Origin: Ophioderma brevispina
Taxonomy: Eukaryota > Echinodermata > Ophiuroidea > Amphilepidida > Ophiodermatidae
Direction: 5' to 3'
Assembly: GCA_023653785.1 (NCBI GenBank)
Contig: JAMKCH010010243.1
Span: forward strand, 1 to 64,000
Length of the DNA stretch: 64,000 nt
In this document: piece by piece, positions 24,715-35,568 of the stretch
Layout of the letters: every line of letters begins with the position of its first letter
How positions within the stretch are numbered: the first letter of the stretch is position 1
The notes under the pieces: model-generated
What the model saw: only the letters and a program-made list of their open reading frames with translations
Databases searched by the model: none
Told to the model about the DNA's origin: nothing
Made by a program: the position numbers and the translations under genes

Positions 24715-24851
24715 CTTTAGATTTCAGGTTTATGCAGGTGCATATGCTTCAAAAGATATATTGCCTAACTTTCCATGCAAGAAGCAAGATGTGGAAAGTT
24801 AGGCATTATGTCTCTCATGCATCTGCACCTGCATAAACCTGAAATCTAAAG
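24715..24851. mobile_element. Foldback hairpin element, ~137 bp
   Basis: CTTTAGATTTCAGGTTTATG followed by CAGGTGCAT is inverted at the right end, and an inner pair GCCTAACTTTCC / GGAAAGTTAGGC closes around an 18-base loop. Nearly the whole element folds on itself. It is non-coding, and the target-site duplication is unclear. Confidence 0.75.
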
Positions 24852-25064
24852 GTCATAACTGACTCCAAGTTCAAGAAGACCATAAAAATTACCCTTTTAC
24901 ATTTTCATATATAATAATCCCCCTCATAATAGAAGCACCTTTGCCATTTGCTGCAGTTTTTACAAAGTGGCACAAAAATACATCTTTCCCTGTTGTCTGC
25001 TAGTTGAAAATGGTCAAAAGTCACACGGGGTCACAGGCCAATCTATGTGCACTCCAAAAGAGCC

Positions 25065-25215
25065 TAGTCCATCTAGAAAGACCCTCGCTCCCTCCTGTGT
25101 TCGCTCTCCCCCTGTGACCTAGCCATCGAGCGTGCAGCACGGCTTTGCGCAGCATGCTCGGTGGCTAGGTCGGGGGGATGAACATGGGGGAGCGAGGATC
25201 CTTCTAGATGGACTA
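25065..25215. mobile_element. hAT-like foldback MITE, 151 bp
   Basis: TAGTCCATCTAGAA on the left matches TTCTAGATGGACTA on the right. The arms continue through CGCTCCC and GACCTAGCCA to a short loop near GCACGGCTTTGCGC. The flanks AAAGAGCC and TAAGAGCC form an 8 bp duplication with one mismatch. TAG termini and an 8 bp duplication fit hAT. The arms are GC-rich (CTCGGTGGCTAGGTC) in an AT-rich region. Confidence 0.8.
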
Positions 25216-25401
25216 TAAGAGCCTGGCACCAGTGGTTTTGCTAAATATGAAGTTAATTGGTATGTGCACAAGAGTTAAAATCCATTAAATGTAGAGTTCA
25301 AATTTTCACTACATACAGATACCACTAGCACATACTACCAGAGTACCGGTAATAAATCAATGTATGCTGAAAGCAGACAGCATTTCTCTATCAGTTACTA
25401 C

Positions 25402-25446
25402 TTAATATATTTCTGTAAATACACACAAGGTTCCGTCTATAGTGGT
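25402..25446 (-). CDS. Terminal coding exon of gene 1 (unrecognised)
   Basis: Reading the minus strand, the acceptor TCTTTCTGTTACAG is followed by TTIDGTLCVFTEIY and a TAA stop, in phase 0. It joins in phase to the exon at 25718-25801 and would give the C-terminus VYVPH/TTIDGTLCVFTEIY. The frame is also open upstream of the acceptor (into SPRNEEFYDLFLLQ), so a longer unspliced exon is possible. I do not recognise the family. The evidence is the polypyrimidine acceptor, matched phase and protein-like composition. Confidence 0.5.
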   Translation of the reverse strand, partial: TTIDGTLCVFTEIY

Positions 25447-25717
25447 CTGTAACAGAAAGAGATCATAGAACTCTTCATTTCTTGGAGATTTCATCATCAG
25501 CACAGCAGTATTTTGTCTCTCTTTCTCAAAACTGCCACAATATTTTAGGCACTTTTTTTCATGAGGGCGACGACATATGGTGTAGAACAAGACATTAACA
25601 GTTGAGTTTCATATTTACAACATGGTGTGGTGTGTGTTATACACGCCACACTTAGCTTCCATTATCATTTAAAAGAAAAAGGTTGTGATACATTTACACA
25701 ATCTAACAACTACTCAC

Positions 25718-25801
25718 ATGTGGCACATATACAAAAGCTCGTCTCCCGTCCAATAAAAAACCCTGCAGCTCACAAAGGCAGTCATTTCGATAACCCGTGA
25801 C
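25718..25801 (-). CDS. Penultimate coding exon of gene 1 (unrecognised)
   Basis: An 84 nt minus-strand exon, 28 codons, lies between the acceptor TATATTTTTAAAG and a consensus donor, CAT|GTGAGT. It reads VTGYRNDCLCELQGFLLDGR then RAFVYVPH, with a CLC motif and a hydrophobic strand resembling a beta-sandwich edge. Both borders are phase 0, as is the next exon. If not spliced, the frame meets a stop five codons later. No function is assigned. The next exon upstream that could belong to it is 28883-29004, but their phases do not match directly, so a missing exon must lie between them. Confidence 0.55.
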
Positions 25802-26399
25802 CTTTAAAAATATAATCTCCAACAAAGGTTATAAAATGGAAAGTAGAATAAAGATGCCAGGTGCCCAAGTGGATCCAGGCACCTCTATGAGCATTTTCCC
25901 CCATCATGAATTAATTTGATTACTAATCCCCAAATTATGTCATGATTACAACATTGCCACGGGACGTGAAAAGCCTTTTGTAGTGGTAGGCAGAGCGGAT
26001 CGGGCAGCGGCATAATATGCATGTAGTTTTTGTCCGGATGAAGGCATGCACTTGATGTTCTGTTTAAATGAGCGGGCAGACGGACGACACTGGTTTTGAT
26101 GAAAGAAACAAAGTTTCACCCTCCACTTTCTGTGAATTTTCACTTGGAAAGTGGTAGAGCAAAAAAAACTGACTTCCCATATTTGTGAAATAACTGTCTA
26201 AATATCTTCCATTGAAAGGCTACAATGGCAAATAAAAAATATTCAACATTAACTGTACCCTTAACTTGGGCAACACTTCCACAATTTGGATGTTAGAATT
26301 TTGTAAAGGAGTAACTAATATTAGTTTTCCTTTTAAGCTTGACTTCTCAGCCACGGATCTGACCTTCTGCCACCATTTAGTCTCAGTCACACAGCCGAA

Positions 26400-26580
26400 T
26401 TTTGCTAGAAAACCACTTCCAGACTGCTGCCTATCGGACCACTGTTAGAAATCGTGACAGTTTTTCTTTCATGTGTATTTCTGGCACGGTCTGGGCCTGT
26501 TCTGTGGCAGCGTCTGTAGTCTTAAACTTACCATTATTTGCTAGAAAACCGCTTCCAAACTCTCAATACATGGTGCCGAT

Positions 26581-26614
<34 letters not shown>

Positions 26615-26700
26615 CGAAACCGTGAGTAATTTTCCTTTTGCATTTGTAGTTTGGCCAAGTCTGGGACTGTCCTGTACTCCTTGCAGTCTGGTGTGGTGGG
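26400..26700. repeat. Two diverged direct repeats of ~130 bp
   Basis: TTTGCTAGAAAACCACTTCC at ~26401 recurs as TTTGCTAGAAAACCGCTTCC at ~26537. Downstream pairs are AATCGTGACAGTTTTTC / AAACCGTGAGTAATTTTCC and GGTCTGGGCCTGTTCTG / AGTCTGGGACTGTCCTG. A third, weaker start may lie near 26350. The T28 tract (26587-26614) sits in the second unit only. Confidence 0.65.
26587..26614. repeat. T28 homopolymer
   Basis: Twenty-eight consecutive T. It could be the antisense poly-A tail of a retroposed sequence; the exact length is prone to sequencing error. Confidence 0.9.
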
Positions 26701-26964
26701 AAGTCATGTGAACAACCCGCCACAATTTTTGCTTCTTGCAGCTTAAAAAAACTCGTGGCGGGTTTTTGGAATCGGGAAGGTCGGCCTTGAACACATGAGC
26801 GGTTTTGGAGCGGTAGTCCGATGAGTTTGTGCGCATCATGAGTGGTAGTGGTTCAGTTGGAAGTGGCCGGCAATGAGTCTGCTCCAAGCGGAGAGAAAAT
26901 GCAGCCAACTGGATCTGTTTAATCGTCGTACTACACTCGGCGCACTACAGAAGATGAGTCTCCG

Positions 26965-27430
26965 ACATGCAGTCTTGACAGCAACTTGTGCTGTCGTGGT
27001 AAGGTCTGCGACTGATTATTGAGAACTGAAACAAGTGACATTCTTGATCGCCTACTGCTCGGCGACTTGAGCATCTCTTGTCTTGTATTTTGAACAAGAC
27101 TGCAGCCGATTTGGAAAGAAAATTTGGTCTTCGGTGTATTGGGGGAAAGGTTGGGGTGCTAGCGCTGTCGCGGTTTGTCTTCATGTGACGGGACTTTTCT
27201 TGGCGTCAACAACTCATCGACCAATCGACGAGCAGTCTGACAGCGACATGTCACAACTTTTGCTGTCGTTTCAAGGTCGGCGACTAATCGGGGACTGAAC
27301 ACGTGGCGTCGCCAATTAAACATGCTGGATCTTGTTGATTCCATGATGCGGTCGCCTATGCTTCGCGTTTCAGCACCCTTGGTTCCTCGTTGACGACGGG
27401 GAAAACTCTCGCCGACTTGAAAATCATGCG
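26965..27430. repeat. Paired direct repeats with TCGGCGACT-like motifs
   Basis: GCAGTCTTGACAGCAACTTG to ATTGAGAACTGAA (26970-27030) is repeated at about 27232-27293 as GCAGTCTGACAGCGACATGT to CGGGGACTGAA. Across the block the word (T)CGGCGACT or its complement TCGCC appears at least six times (about 27008, 27045, 27060, 27273, 27304, 27348, 27411). This resembles the clustered subterminal repeats of DNA transposons, but no terminal inverted repeats were found. Confidence 0.5.
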
Positions 27431-28240
27431 TCATCAGGTCACAGACCACTGCTATTGTAGATGTGCTAATCCCTACTAATAATACCCCTTTCACTGCCAG
27501 ATCAATATGGTTTATTATTTACATGCCTAATCAGTCCTGAATGCTTTGAATTTGTGTCACAAAACGGCAAGATACACTGTAATTGCTGGCAGTGATTCAA
27601 AAAACTTGATTGTGGCAGGAATTGCCTCGAACTGCCACAAACTCTTGTCTGTTTTTACCATTTTAGCAGAATGAATCATCCTAATTGGGTTTCAAATTTT
27701 GTGGAAGTGATTAATTAAGAGTCCATTTCATAATGTCTGAAATAGTTTTCCATGCCATTGTCTCCCTTTAATAACTACAAAGTTTTAAACCGTATGTACG
27801 CCGATGATAACTGTATGCCTGAATTGCTGAATACATGAGCGGGGGTTGTAACACCACAGTCTTTTCACATTAAGGTTTCATAAAACTTAAAAAGATAATA
27901 TATTACAAATGTTTGGAAAGAATTAACGTATGCAATCAGAAAATCGTAAAACCTATGAAAATGGGTGTATAGACTATACCACTCCAAATTAACAAAGCTC
28001 AATTGAGCATTTAATAATCTTATTGTATTAAAAATTGTTGTATAAATGTTTTTTAAAACAGGTAATTGCTCAAAAATTTTACACACTTAGTTTTTCCCAA
28101 GCAAACTTAAAACAAAAAGTTTTAAAAAATCTGTTTAAAAATTTTTTGTTTTTTATAATTCTTTTTATAAACTAAATATGACCCTTATAATATCAGTTGA
28201 AGCTTATTTGAAATGGAAATTCATATAATATAAGGCATGT

Positions 28241-28872
28241 TTCACAAGAGAGGGGTCCAGTAGTTAGTAAAACAACCCTTTTTGGTACAATTTTTGTTTG
28301 GCCACTTACATGTTTTTACCCAATTAAAACTCATGAAAATCAACAAAGCAAAAGTCTGGTAGAAATTTGAGTTCCCTGCAACAAGTAGTTTTCAAGATAC
28401 GAGACTTTAAGGTTTTCCCCCTTTTTTTGGAGGGGGTGAATGTTACACTTGTGATGGACACAAATTTCCAATTTTGTCCATCAAATGTAACATTCGCCTG
28501 AAAATAGATTTGTTTGTAAAAATTGATCTGAAACAGGATAGTTTGAAAATTGGATTGATATGAATACGTGACCTAAAATACATAATATATCAAAAAATCA
28601 AAATCTCACAAACAGTAGGTCAAAAATCATCCTGTTTTTTGCTATGTACACTCATGGGACAATTGTGTCCATCAAAATATGTAACTTTGCACAAGGAAAA
28701 AAGTGAATTTTAGGTTAAAAATACATTCTTTGCCCAAATTTACTTTTTGGAGAATGTCTTGCCTCAAAAACTTTTCCATTTAAACTGATAAAATGACCCA
28801 AAAATTACATTTGATACAAGAGATTGCGGATTTTGTGTAAAATGGGAAGATTTGGCCCCTCTATTGTAAAAA
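28241..28872. mobile_element. Possible MITE with GAGGGG termini
   Basis: TTTCACAAGAGAGGGGTCC on the left resembles the inverse of GGCCCCTCTATTGTAAAA on the right, about 16 of 19 positions. Within it, 28434-28497 forms a strong hairpin (GAATGTTACACTTGTGATGG inverted as CCATCAAATGTAACATTC). It ends about 10 bases from the donor of the exon at 28883-29004. The termini are short, so this call is tentative. Confidence 0.4.
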
Positions 28873-28882
28873 CCTTGCTAAC

Positions 28883-29004
28883 CTTCATATGCTAATGAGC
28901 AGATTGAGACATAATTTCCCACACTCTTGAGACATTCTAGTTGATAGTCTTGATGGATCCTTCTGTAACTTTCGTCCTCAGTACAATTACCAGCCCGCTC
29001 CATT
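28883..29004 (-). CDS. Internal coding exon of gene 1 (unrecognised)
   Basis: A 122 nt minus-strand exon lies between the strong acceptor CGCTTTCTATTTCAG and the donor GAAG|GTTAGC. The single open phase reads MERAGNCTEDESYRRIHQDY and continues QLECLKSVGNYVSICSLAYE. It is acidic then amphipathic and free of low complexity, and the other two phases are stopped. It enters with two bases needed from the previous exon and leaves with one base. The internal ATG could be a start, but the acceptor makes an internal exon more likely. No family was recognised. Confidence 0.55.
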
Positions 29005-29263
29005 CTGAAATAGAAAGCGTTCAATTGACATATTGATTAATCTTAAGATTGGAAATCTGAGATCAAAAACATATCAATGATGAGAATAGACCTGGGAATC
29101 ACTCTACTGTAACTGTAACTTCTACTGTAAATTTTTAAAAATTTCTCAGAAAAAAAAAAAAAGTTCTTTGACTGCAGCATTTTTGGACACACCAAACCAG
29201 CTTAGTGATGACATATAGTGTTAAAAGTGCTTGTGAATTCCAATTTATAGAGTCACATATGTC

Positions 29264-29540
29264 CTATTTCAGAGTCCAAGAGTTGCCCTCTTTCTTGCCT
29301 TCAACAAGTTGTGACAAGCTATGACTCCCAGACACAGTCTTCAACTCTGAATAAGACACAAACTTTAAAAAACAAATAGGTTCCGGCATTGAGAACAAAA
29401 CGTTCTTCACTGCCTTGGAACAGAAGAATGAGATAATCTGGCTTTTCCCTAGACTAACTCTACCACTGTACACCACTGGGCAACTATTAACACAACATGC
29501 TTGATCAGAGCCATTTGGCCACTTATAACCAAAGCTGGAC
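29264..29540 (-). CDS. Possible further exon of gene 1
   Basis: After the minus-strand acceptor GGTGACTTCTCTGTAG the phase-0 frame stays open for ~91 codons to a TAG near 29264. It opens with SSFGYKWPNGSDQACCVNSC, which looks protein-like, and then becomes hydrophobic with serine-rich text. A donor inside (for example TTTAAA|GTTTGT) would make it an exon feeding 28883-29004, but none is strong. It is included because of its position and acceptor, at low confidence. Confidence 0.25.
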
Positions 29541-31601
29541 TACAGAGAAGTCACCAGGATGCAGTACAACAGTAAAAGGTAAGGTGAGCATGGGGCTTTG
29601 ATTGGGAGTGGAGCACTGGGTGCTTGGTATACTATACAACCAATATCCTATCACGACCATTTTTGCCGATTAAATCAAACAAGATCATTTCTTGATTGAT
29701 GCACAACTGCAAACCATCTTTAAAGAAGCATATCTAGACAATCTGGTCTGCTGTGTTTTCTAATACTATTAACAAGTGTTACCCACTCAACTCAAGTCCT
29801 ATCTTGTCAAGTTCTCTATTCATGTCCTATCTTGAATAGGATCACAGGATTTTGAATGCCATGGCCTAGATACTTGTCCATCAAATTGCAAAAAAAGACT
29901 TGTAATCTATCAAAACTGTTTTTGGTTCAAATACATCTAATTTGTAGTAAAACTGTTTCACTGCTACTGCAACTCCTTGCCAGGGCATTTAAGTGGGGTC
30001 ATTTGAACGGGCTCTTATTAGGAAATGATTTTTGTCAGTGTCATAATGATGGGCAACTTTCAAAATGAAGAATATTGTCCATTTTGAAATGACAGTCTAA
30101 AACAATAGTCATTAATAACAAAGAATTATTTTTTTAACAACAAATCACAAGACTTAGCACCAACAACAAGCCTCAAAATAACGGGCGCAAGGGCGTAAAT
30201 TTGCGCCAGTAAAGCCTGCAATGCGCCTGGGAAAGGCGAAAAAATATAACCAGGCGCAAATGTACAAATTTGTAAAAAATGGCCCCGTGAGCTGATCATT
30301 CAACGGAAAACTTAAAAAATTGTCGCGTGAAATTTATAAGTTGCGATTGATAATGGTATCAACCTTGTCTTTGAGTATCCATGGATGTATTTTGTTGCTT
30401 CCTCCTCCTCCTCCCCTCCCCTTTTCCTCGCGTTCCGGCCCCTTCCAAGCTGGAGATGATCGTAAGTAATATTTTTTCATTAACTCTTTTACTGAGAATA
30501 ACATGAAGTGATTAATGACGGTCATCAATGGTGGACTGGACGATCGGGTATTATAATCTGAACCATATACTGAGTAATCGTTCTGAATTGAATCGTGGTC
30601 GGAAAGAAACTGAAATTTTGTGCCGATTACAACTTGCCGATGAACGCTTGCTAGCAAGTGCTATAAAGGAGAAATTTCGTAAAAACGTGTCGCTTTTCAT
30701 GATACAACACATTAAATACTGTACCTACAATGTTAGATAAAAAGCCTTGAACAACATGTTATCGGACATCTCATGACCTAACACTATAATATATATTCAC
30801 TATAACCAATAAGGGCACGTATTAGCATTATCGACAACATTATTGACCTTAGCCACGCCTATGTTGTAGACACGGCTTCCCCGGGTCAAGACAAAATGAC
30901 CAAATGGTGTCATGTTGACCGGGCGGCGCGCGCGGGGCGGGTAGAATTTTGAATGGAAACGCTACGTTTAGAAGAACATTAACGTACGGTTCGTTCAGAA
31001 TATCATTTTCACAGAAAAGTTTTTTTCTGTGCACATTTCAAGCAGTGTATTCCACATTTTCTGATTTCCGTCGGTACCAAAATACGCAATGCATCTGAGC
31101 CTTACTAAAGTTCGTGCAAGGTCCCAACTACAAATGCGCTGTCGGGAGAGGTAGGTTAGCCGAATTTGACCACCATCGATAGGTGTTGTGTTGGGTTCCT
31201 ACTTGGTGTACAGCTGGTGGTACATGGTATGGCACCAACAAAAGGTGGTTTGCAACTCTGGTACAAAGTGTTTTCCCCCCATCAAAAGGGTGGGTAAAAT
31301 AAAGTCACAGTGTGTAATGATGAACTCAGTGACAGTTGTTGACTAATGAATGTGTTTTAAATTTATTCACTACTTTAATTGTCATTTCATGGCACACGGC
31401 CACTGACCTTGTTAGTTTGGGAGTTGATGGTGCATTGCAAATCACAATTTCACAAATTTCTTGTCAAGAATAAGCATCTGATGGTATTGTTTAGACAAAA
31501 TGGAGAAGCTTGGAAATGTTAGGTAATATGGGTGGGGTACAGGAGTCGGCGGAATAAACAGTGGTCTAATGTTCAAAAGTGTGGGGTCCAATGAAGCTTC
31601 T
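29541..31601. other. Intergenic stretch with GC-rich patches
   Basis: It contains a CT-rich run ending in a consensus-like GATC|GTAAGT (30449), a short GC island at 30915-30942 (GGCGGCGCGCGCGGGGCGGG) and opposite-strand ORFs of ~70-107 codons around 30330-30740. These could mark a promoter or first exon, but none could be tied to a coding chain. Confidence 0.35.
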
Positions 31602-31684
31602 GGTAAAAAGGGTGCTTTAGTAAAAAGGGTGCTTTAGTAAAAAGGGTGCTTTAGTAAAAAGGGTGCTTTGGTAAAGAGGGTGGG
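31602..31684. repeat. 17-bp tandem repeat, ~5 units
   Basis: GTAAAAAGGGTGCTTTA is repeated almost perfectly, with the last unit changed to GTAAAGAGGGTGGGG. The high identity suggests recent expansion. Confidence 0.9.
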
Positions 31685-31704
31685 GCTTATGCTGTAATAT
31701 TTTT

Positions 31705-31745
31705 AAAAAAAAAAAAAAAAACAGGGGTTTTTTTTTTTTTTTTTT
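31705..31745. repeat. A17-CAGGGG-T18 hairpin
   Basis: A run of 17 A, the six bases CAGGGG, then 18 T. This perfect foldback lies just after the 17-bp tandem repeat. Confidence 0.85.
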
Positions 31746-33170
31746 GGTGCGCATGTGTAAATCACTTAAAAGTTTTGGCTTGCAATGGTATGCTTTAAAC
31801 TTCGTGAAACTTTTTTTTTCTATGCAAAATAGTTATTTTAAAATAATTTGAAAATATTTTACGTTCGTAAATTAATCAGGGCATATTTTGCAAACATATA
31901 TATGAAAATTGACCAGGTAGAACCTGTAATAAGGACAATGGATACGTTTTTTTTTAAACGTCATTCTTACAAAAGAATAGGAGCTGGACATTTCACTGCT
32001 TATATTAACTTCTAAACGAAAGCACTTTTGAAAACGCCTAAAAAAACCACCATTATGATTGGACATATTTCAAGTGTCGATGCATTGTCATAGACAAATC
32101 TTAAATTGCCTTGTGTTTTAACTTATAACAATTAATACTAGGTCTTCAAACAATCCAGATTCAGTGACCATTGGTCACTGACCATGGTGACCATAGGCCT
32201 GTACCTGTACACCACCCTCACATTGCCTGTAAAGTCCTACTACTGCAACCTTATACCTGAGTAGATAGGGGTTTCTGGTTCATAGAAACATTCAGCCTCC
32301 GGCAGTGGTGTTAGTGCTTGCCATGACCATAAGAGGTCCGCAGGATGTAGTGATAGGAGGCTGTAAGTCACCAATAATCTTACTGGCTTTTTTTAAACCA
32401 CTTAAGAGAACTCACCCACTGTTCAAAAATATTAGGCGGCCCCTGGACATGCTGGAACGGGTCCCAACTAAGCCTGAATGTGTAGGGCAGTAAACTCCGT
32501 AAAGTAAATGTGTATCCAAATGTATTTGTTAAAATTGTTACTGTATTAAGGTAAGTTATAAACAGGACTTGGAGGTAAAATCAAGTATCATAGACATTGT
32601 AATTTTGATTTTTTAATTGCCCCTGGTTCTCGAGGAAATTGGCCCCGGTTCCGCCCGTATGCCCGGGAACCAGGAGCAACTTTTTAACAAAACTTGCCCC
32701 TGGTTGCCGCTGGCTTATTTTGAGACTTGCCAACAAGCCTTCAAATTAATGTTCCATTTCAAAGTTATACTAACAAAAGGCACTATAAAGCACTTTAAGA
32801 ATTTAATACAGGCATCAACTTAATCATAGATAAGTGGTCAAGAATTGTTGGATAATTTTGGGCACAAGGTCCTAATCTGTAACATCTGCATTTGAATGAA
32901 AACAGAAAGCTCATTGAAAATAAAGACATTTATCGAGTAATGATTACAAAAATTTGAAGTAAAACAAATTATATGACATTTCTTTTCCTTAGATTTTGGT
33001 CTCAACCATCTCATTTTTTAGTAGTATTTTTCTTTCAAATAATATAATAAAAAATTAAAAAAAAAAAGTCAACAATTTTATACAATAAGAGAAAAGAATT
33101 TCCTTATACATTTTTGGGCTTGAATTCCCTTTACACACTTACGTACACATAGTTTGGCAGCTTTTAACAC
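31746..33170. other. Unassigned AT-rich sequence
   Basis: A short nested palindrome of TGACC/GGTCA words lies at ~32163-32192. An exon-like 57-nt plus-strand stretch ending at GGCT|GTAAGT (~32365) is isolated and was not called. Confidence 0.3.
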
Positions 33171-33174
33171 TTAA

Positions 33175-33946
33175 ACTACGCATAAGTGGGGTGTCCTAGG
33201 TTTTACCCATTTTTAGTTTTTTTCACGGCGATTTTTTAACGCTGCAATATATTGTTTATATTTTTTGTATTTGGGCACTACCTTTAGCGCGTCTGCATTG
33301 GTTGCAAAAAAAAATTCAAATCCATCGCGTTTTTGTGGGTTAATTAGCAATGGGTTCCCTAGGAGCCCCCTTATGCACTATACTGTAATTGCCCATGACA
33401 CAAATTAAAAAATCTTATTAGATTCCTGTTATTCTGATTTTCATATGCCTACACCTATTGACATAAACAAGTAAATAATTAATTTAAAAAATCTTGCAAA
33501 TTATGTAGGCCATTGGGCCATAATATTTTTATATACATAAATGTACGGTTTTACTGTAGGAACCTATGAAATCTTCACAGTAACCCTAAAAATATAAATG
33601 GCATGAGACCTTTATGTTTGTGCTTTATATGGAACATTAGTTCATTGCTTTCACCAATTAAAGCAATCAGCACAATTCTAGGCGAAGCAATGCCGTTGAA
33701 AATGCAGAAACAATTAGTGTCCTTTTTCGCACTTTTGACTCCAATTAACATCAATGTTTTGCCCCTAATTTTCCTTACGAACAACTTTCTTCAGTTTTTA
33801 TTTCTTTTTGTTTGATGTCTTTGTAAGCTTCTAACATGTGGTGGGTTTCAACTAAACAAATCCTTTAGGAAGTGGTTATTAGTTGGGGTCCCATTCCCTA
33901 GGAACCCCCCGTTATGCACTATCAGAAGTGCAAACCCCTTATGCAG
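33175..33946. mobile_element. TTAA-type MITE, family E, 772 bp
   Basis: TTAA flanks both ends (33171-33174 and 33947-33950). The left end ACTACGCATAAGTGGGG is mirrored by CCCCTTATGCAG at the right. Internal direct copies of TTCCCTAGGA followed by CCCCCTTATGCACTAT occur at ~33355 and ~33893, both in the opposite sense to the left end, so the element carries repeated terminal-like blocks. The opposing short frames at 33575-33815 are not recognisable proteins. Confidence 0.6.
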
Positions 33947-34319
33947 TTAAAGGTTAAAAAATGTTTCTTTTTGCACAAGTTTGTTTTAACTTCAAAAAGG
34001 CATAATTTTAAAATTTTAAAAAATTAAATAACATTAAATCTCCCTCTATAAGTTGGCAAAAATTAAATAATACCCTGCACCTTTACTTATAGTCTTTTTT
34101 TTTAGTTCAATAATTGCTGAAAGGTAAAAAGCACATTCAGTTCACGATAATAAAAATGTTGCACAACTTACCAATTTTCACGTTAAAGTTTAAGAATTGA
34201 ATTAAAGAAATTGTATGACATTTAGTTGAATCAAATTAATTGTAGTCTCACTGTGTGGTTGTTATCTTACAATTGATATGTCTCCATGGCTCCTTATAGG
34301 AAAATCTGTTGTACTAAGA

Positions 34320-34690
34320 CAGATTTGGGGCCCTCATTTTAAAAAACTAGAAGTGATGTCCAATTTGCACCATTCAGTCGGTCTCAGTAAAAAGATAAGC
34401 ATTTAAACAACATATCAAACTTTCTAAGATCCACAAAAAGTATTGGGATGGCTCCAAGGTACCTCAAGTAACTCATCTCAAATTATAAATCCTCCAGGTA
34501 TTTCCTATGCTCATTGTCGAAAGGTTCTTCCTTAAAGATGATCAAAAAGTAAGATATGTATGGGAAACCGGGCCTTTTGCATTGCAATTCCCCATATGTG
34601 GAACAGCCTTCCGGTGGATGTTAGAAATGCAACCAAATGGTTCACAATTAAAACTAGACTAAAGGACATTACTTTTTTATTCCGTGTGAA
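34320..34690 (+). pseudogene. 3' end of a CR1-like LINE ORF2
   Basis: Plus-strand text reads APRYLK (for the usual PKYL..L), then GNRAFCIAIPHMWNSLPVDV and RNATKWFTIKTRLKDITFLF. This is the C-terminal signature GDRAFS.AAP.LWNSLP..IR...FK..LKT.LF of CR1/Rex-type LINE proteins. Upstream codons are shifted and stopped. Nothing of the reverse transcriptase core was seen, so this is a 5'-truncated dead copy. Confidence 0.75.
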
Positions 34691-35371
34691 TGAGCTTAAG
34701 GGAGTGTCAACCCTGGTGTCTGTTGTTTTTACACAAAAATTTTGATTTTTTGACCATTTTAAACATCAAAACTGTGTTCTATATTTACCAACACGGGGGT
34801 TATCCACTGCAGACAATCTTGAGCTGGATTTTTTGCCGATTAAAAACAACTATTGACCCTTTAAAGTCACAAAAAACCGCATTCGCTACTTAGTCTAAAC
34901 GGCGGGAATTAAGACATTTCACGCCGTCAGGCGCAGGCGCACCCATAGCGTTGCGCGGGGGAATTTTTGGGCCTGCCGTAAATGAAGGTGCTGGTGTTGT
35001 TTTAATGTACTTTTAGCGAACGCATCTTGGAAAAACCAAAAATAATATTTGAAAAATGAAACAAAGCGTTAATTTAAAGAGATGAATTTTCAATTTCTTC
35101 TAATTTCTGGAGTTAGAGACAAAATATGTTTGATTCAATAGTGCATAAAGATAGTATTTTGATTCAACTTGCAAAACATACTCAATTTGAAGTAGTTCAA
35201 GATAAAGTTATTTTGAGAAGAGACAGCTTGAAATGGCGTGAAAAGTCACTTTTTTACTTAAAACATGGATTCTTCAATGTTCAATTTTCGCAATATTTTG
35301 GCAAAGTTCAGACAAGGATAACTCCCAAAATAACGAAGTAAAAAGTAAGGTTTAACTGTCCTACGATAGCA

Positions 35372-35568
35372 AACTGGTCTTCTCAAGGGACGGTTTTCTT
35401 CAATTTTTCCATTTTTTTTCGGATAAACTAAAGATATCTCCAATTATAGGACTCAAAAATTTAGAAAAGGAAAGTAAAAACACATTCTTTTTTGACATGT
35501 TCCGTTATATTCGAAAAGTAAGCTCTACTTTTTTTTAAAAAATGAAAAAAACCGTCCCTAGACAACTT
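35372..35568. mobile_element. Possible MITE with AGGGACGGTTTT termini
   Basis: AACTGGTCTTCTCAAGGGAC followed by GGTTTTCTTC is approximately inverted at the right as GAAAAAAACCGTCCC followed by TAGACAACTT. The interior is ~130 bp. No target-site duplication was found. Confidence 0.4.

Larger units (their letters stand above)
25802..28240. other. Probable intron of gene 1, filled with repeats
   Basis: It contains a minus-strand frame at 25946-26143 of uncertain status, a ~130 bp direct duplication (26400-26700) holding a T28 tract, a block of paired direct repeats with TCGGCGACT motifs (26965-27430), and otherwise AT-rich sequence. No exon with convincing borders was identified. Confidence 0.4.

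Noticed and set aside
26534..26908. 124-codon minus-strand ORF ending in poly-lysine
   Set aside because: The lysine run is the T28 tract, and the ORF spans two copies of a direct repeat; no splice or domain evidence.
30341..30449. Possible plus-strand first exon ending GATC|GTAAGT after a proline-rich CT run
   Set aside because: The donor is excellent, but the frame is simple-sequence proline/leucine and no second exon was found.
30528..30740. 70-codon plus-strand ORF starting MVDWTIGYYN
   Set aside because: Protein-like, but a minus-strand ORF covers much of the same region, and there are no splice partners or recognised family.
32309..32365. Short plus-strand exon candidate ending GGCT|GTAAGT
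   Set aside because: Isolated, with a weak acceptor (CCTCCGGCAG) and no phase-matched neighbour.
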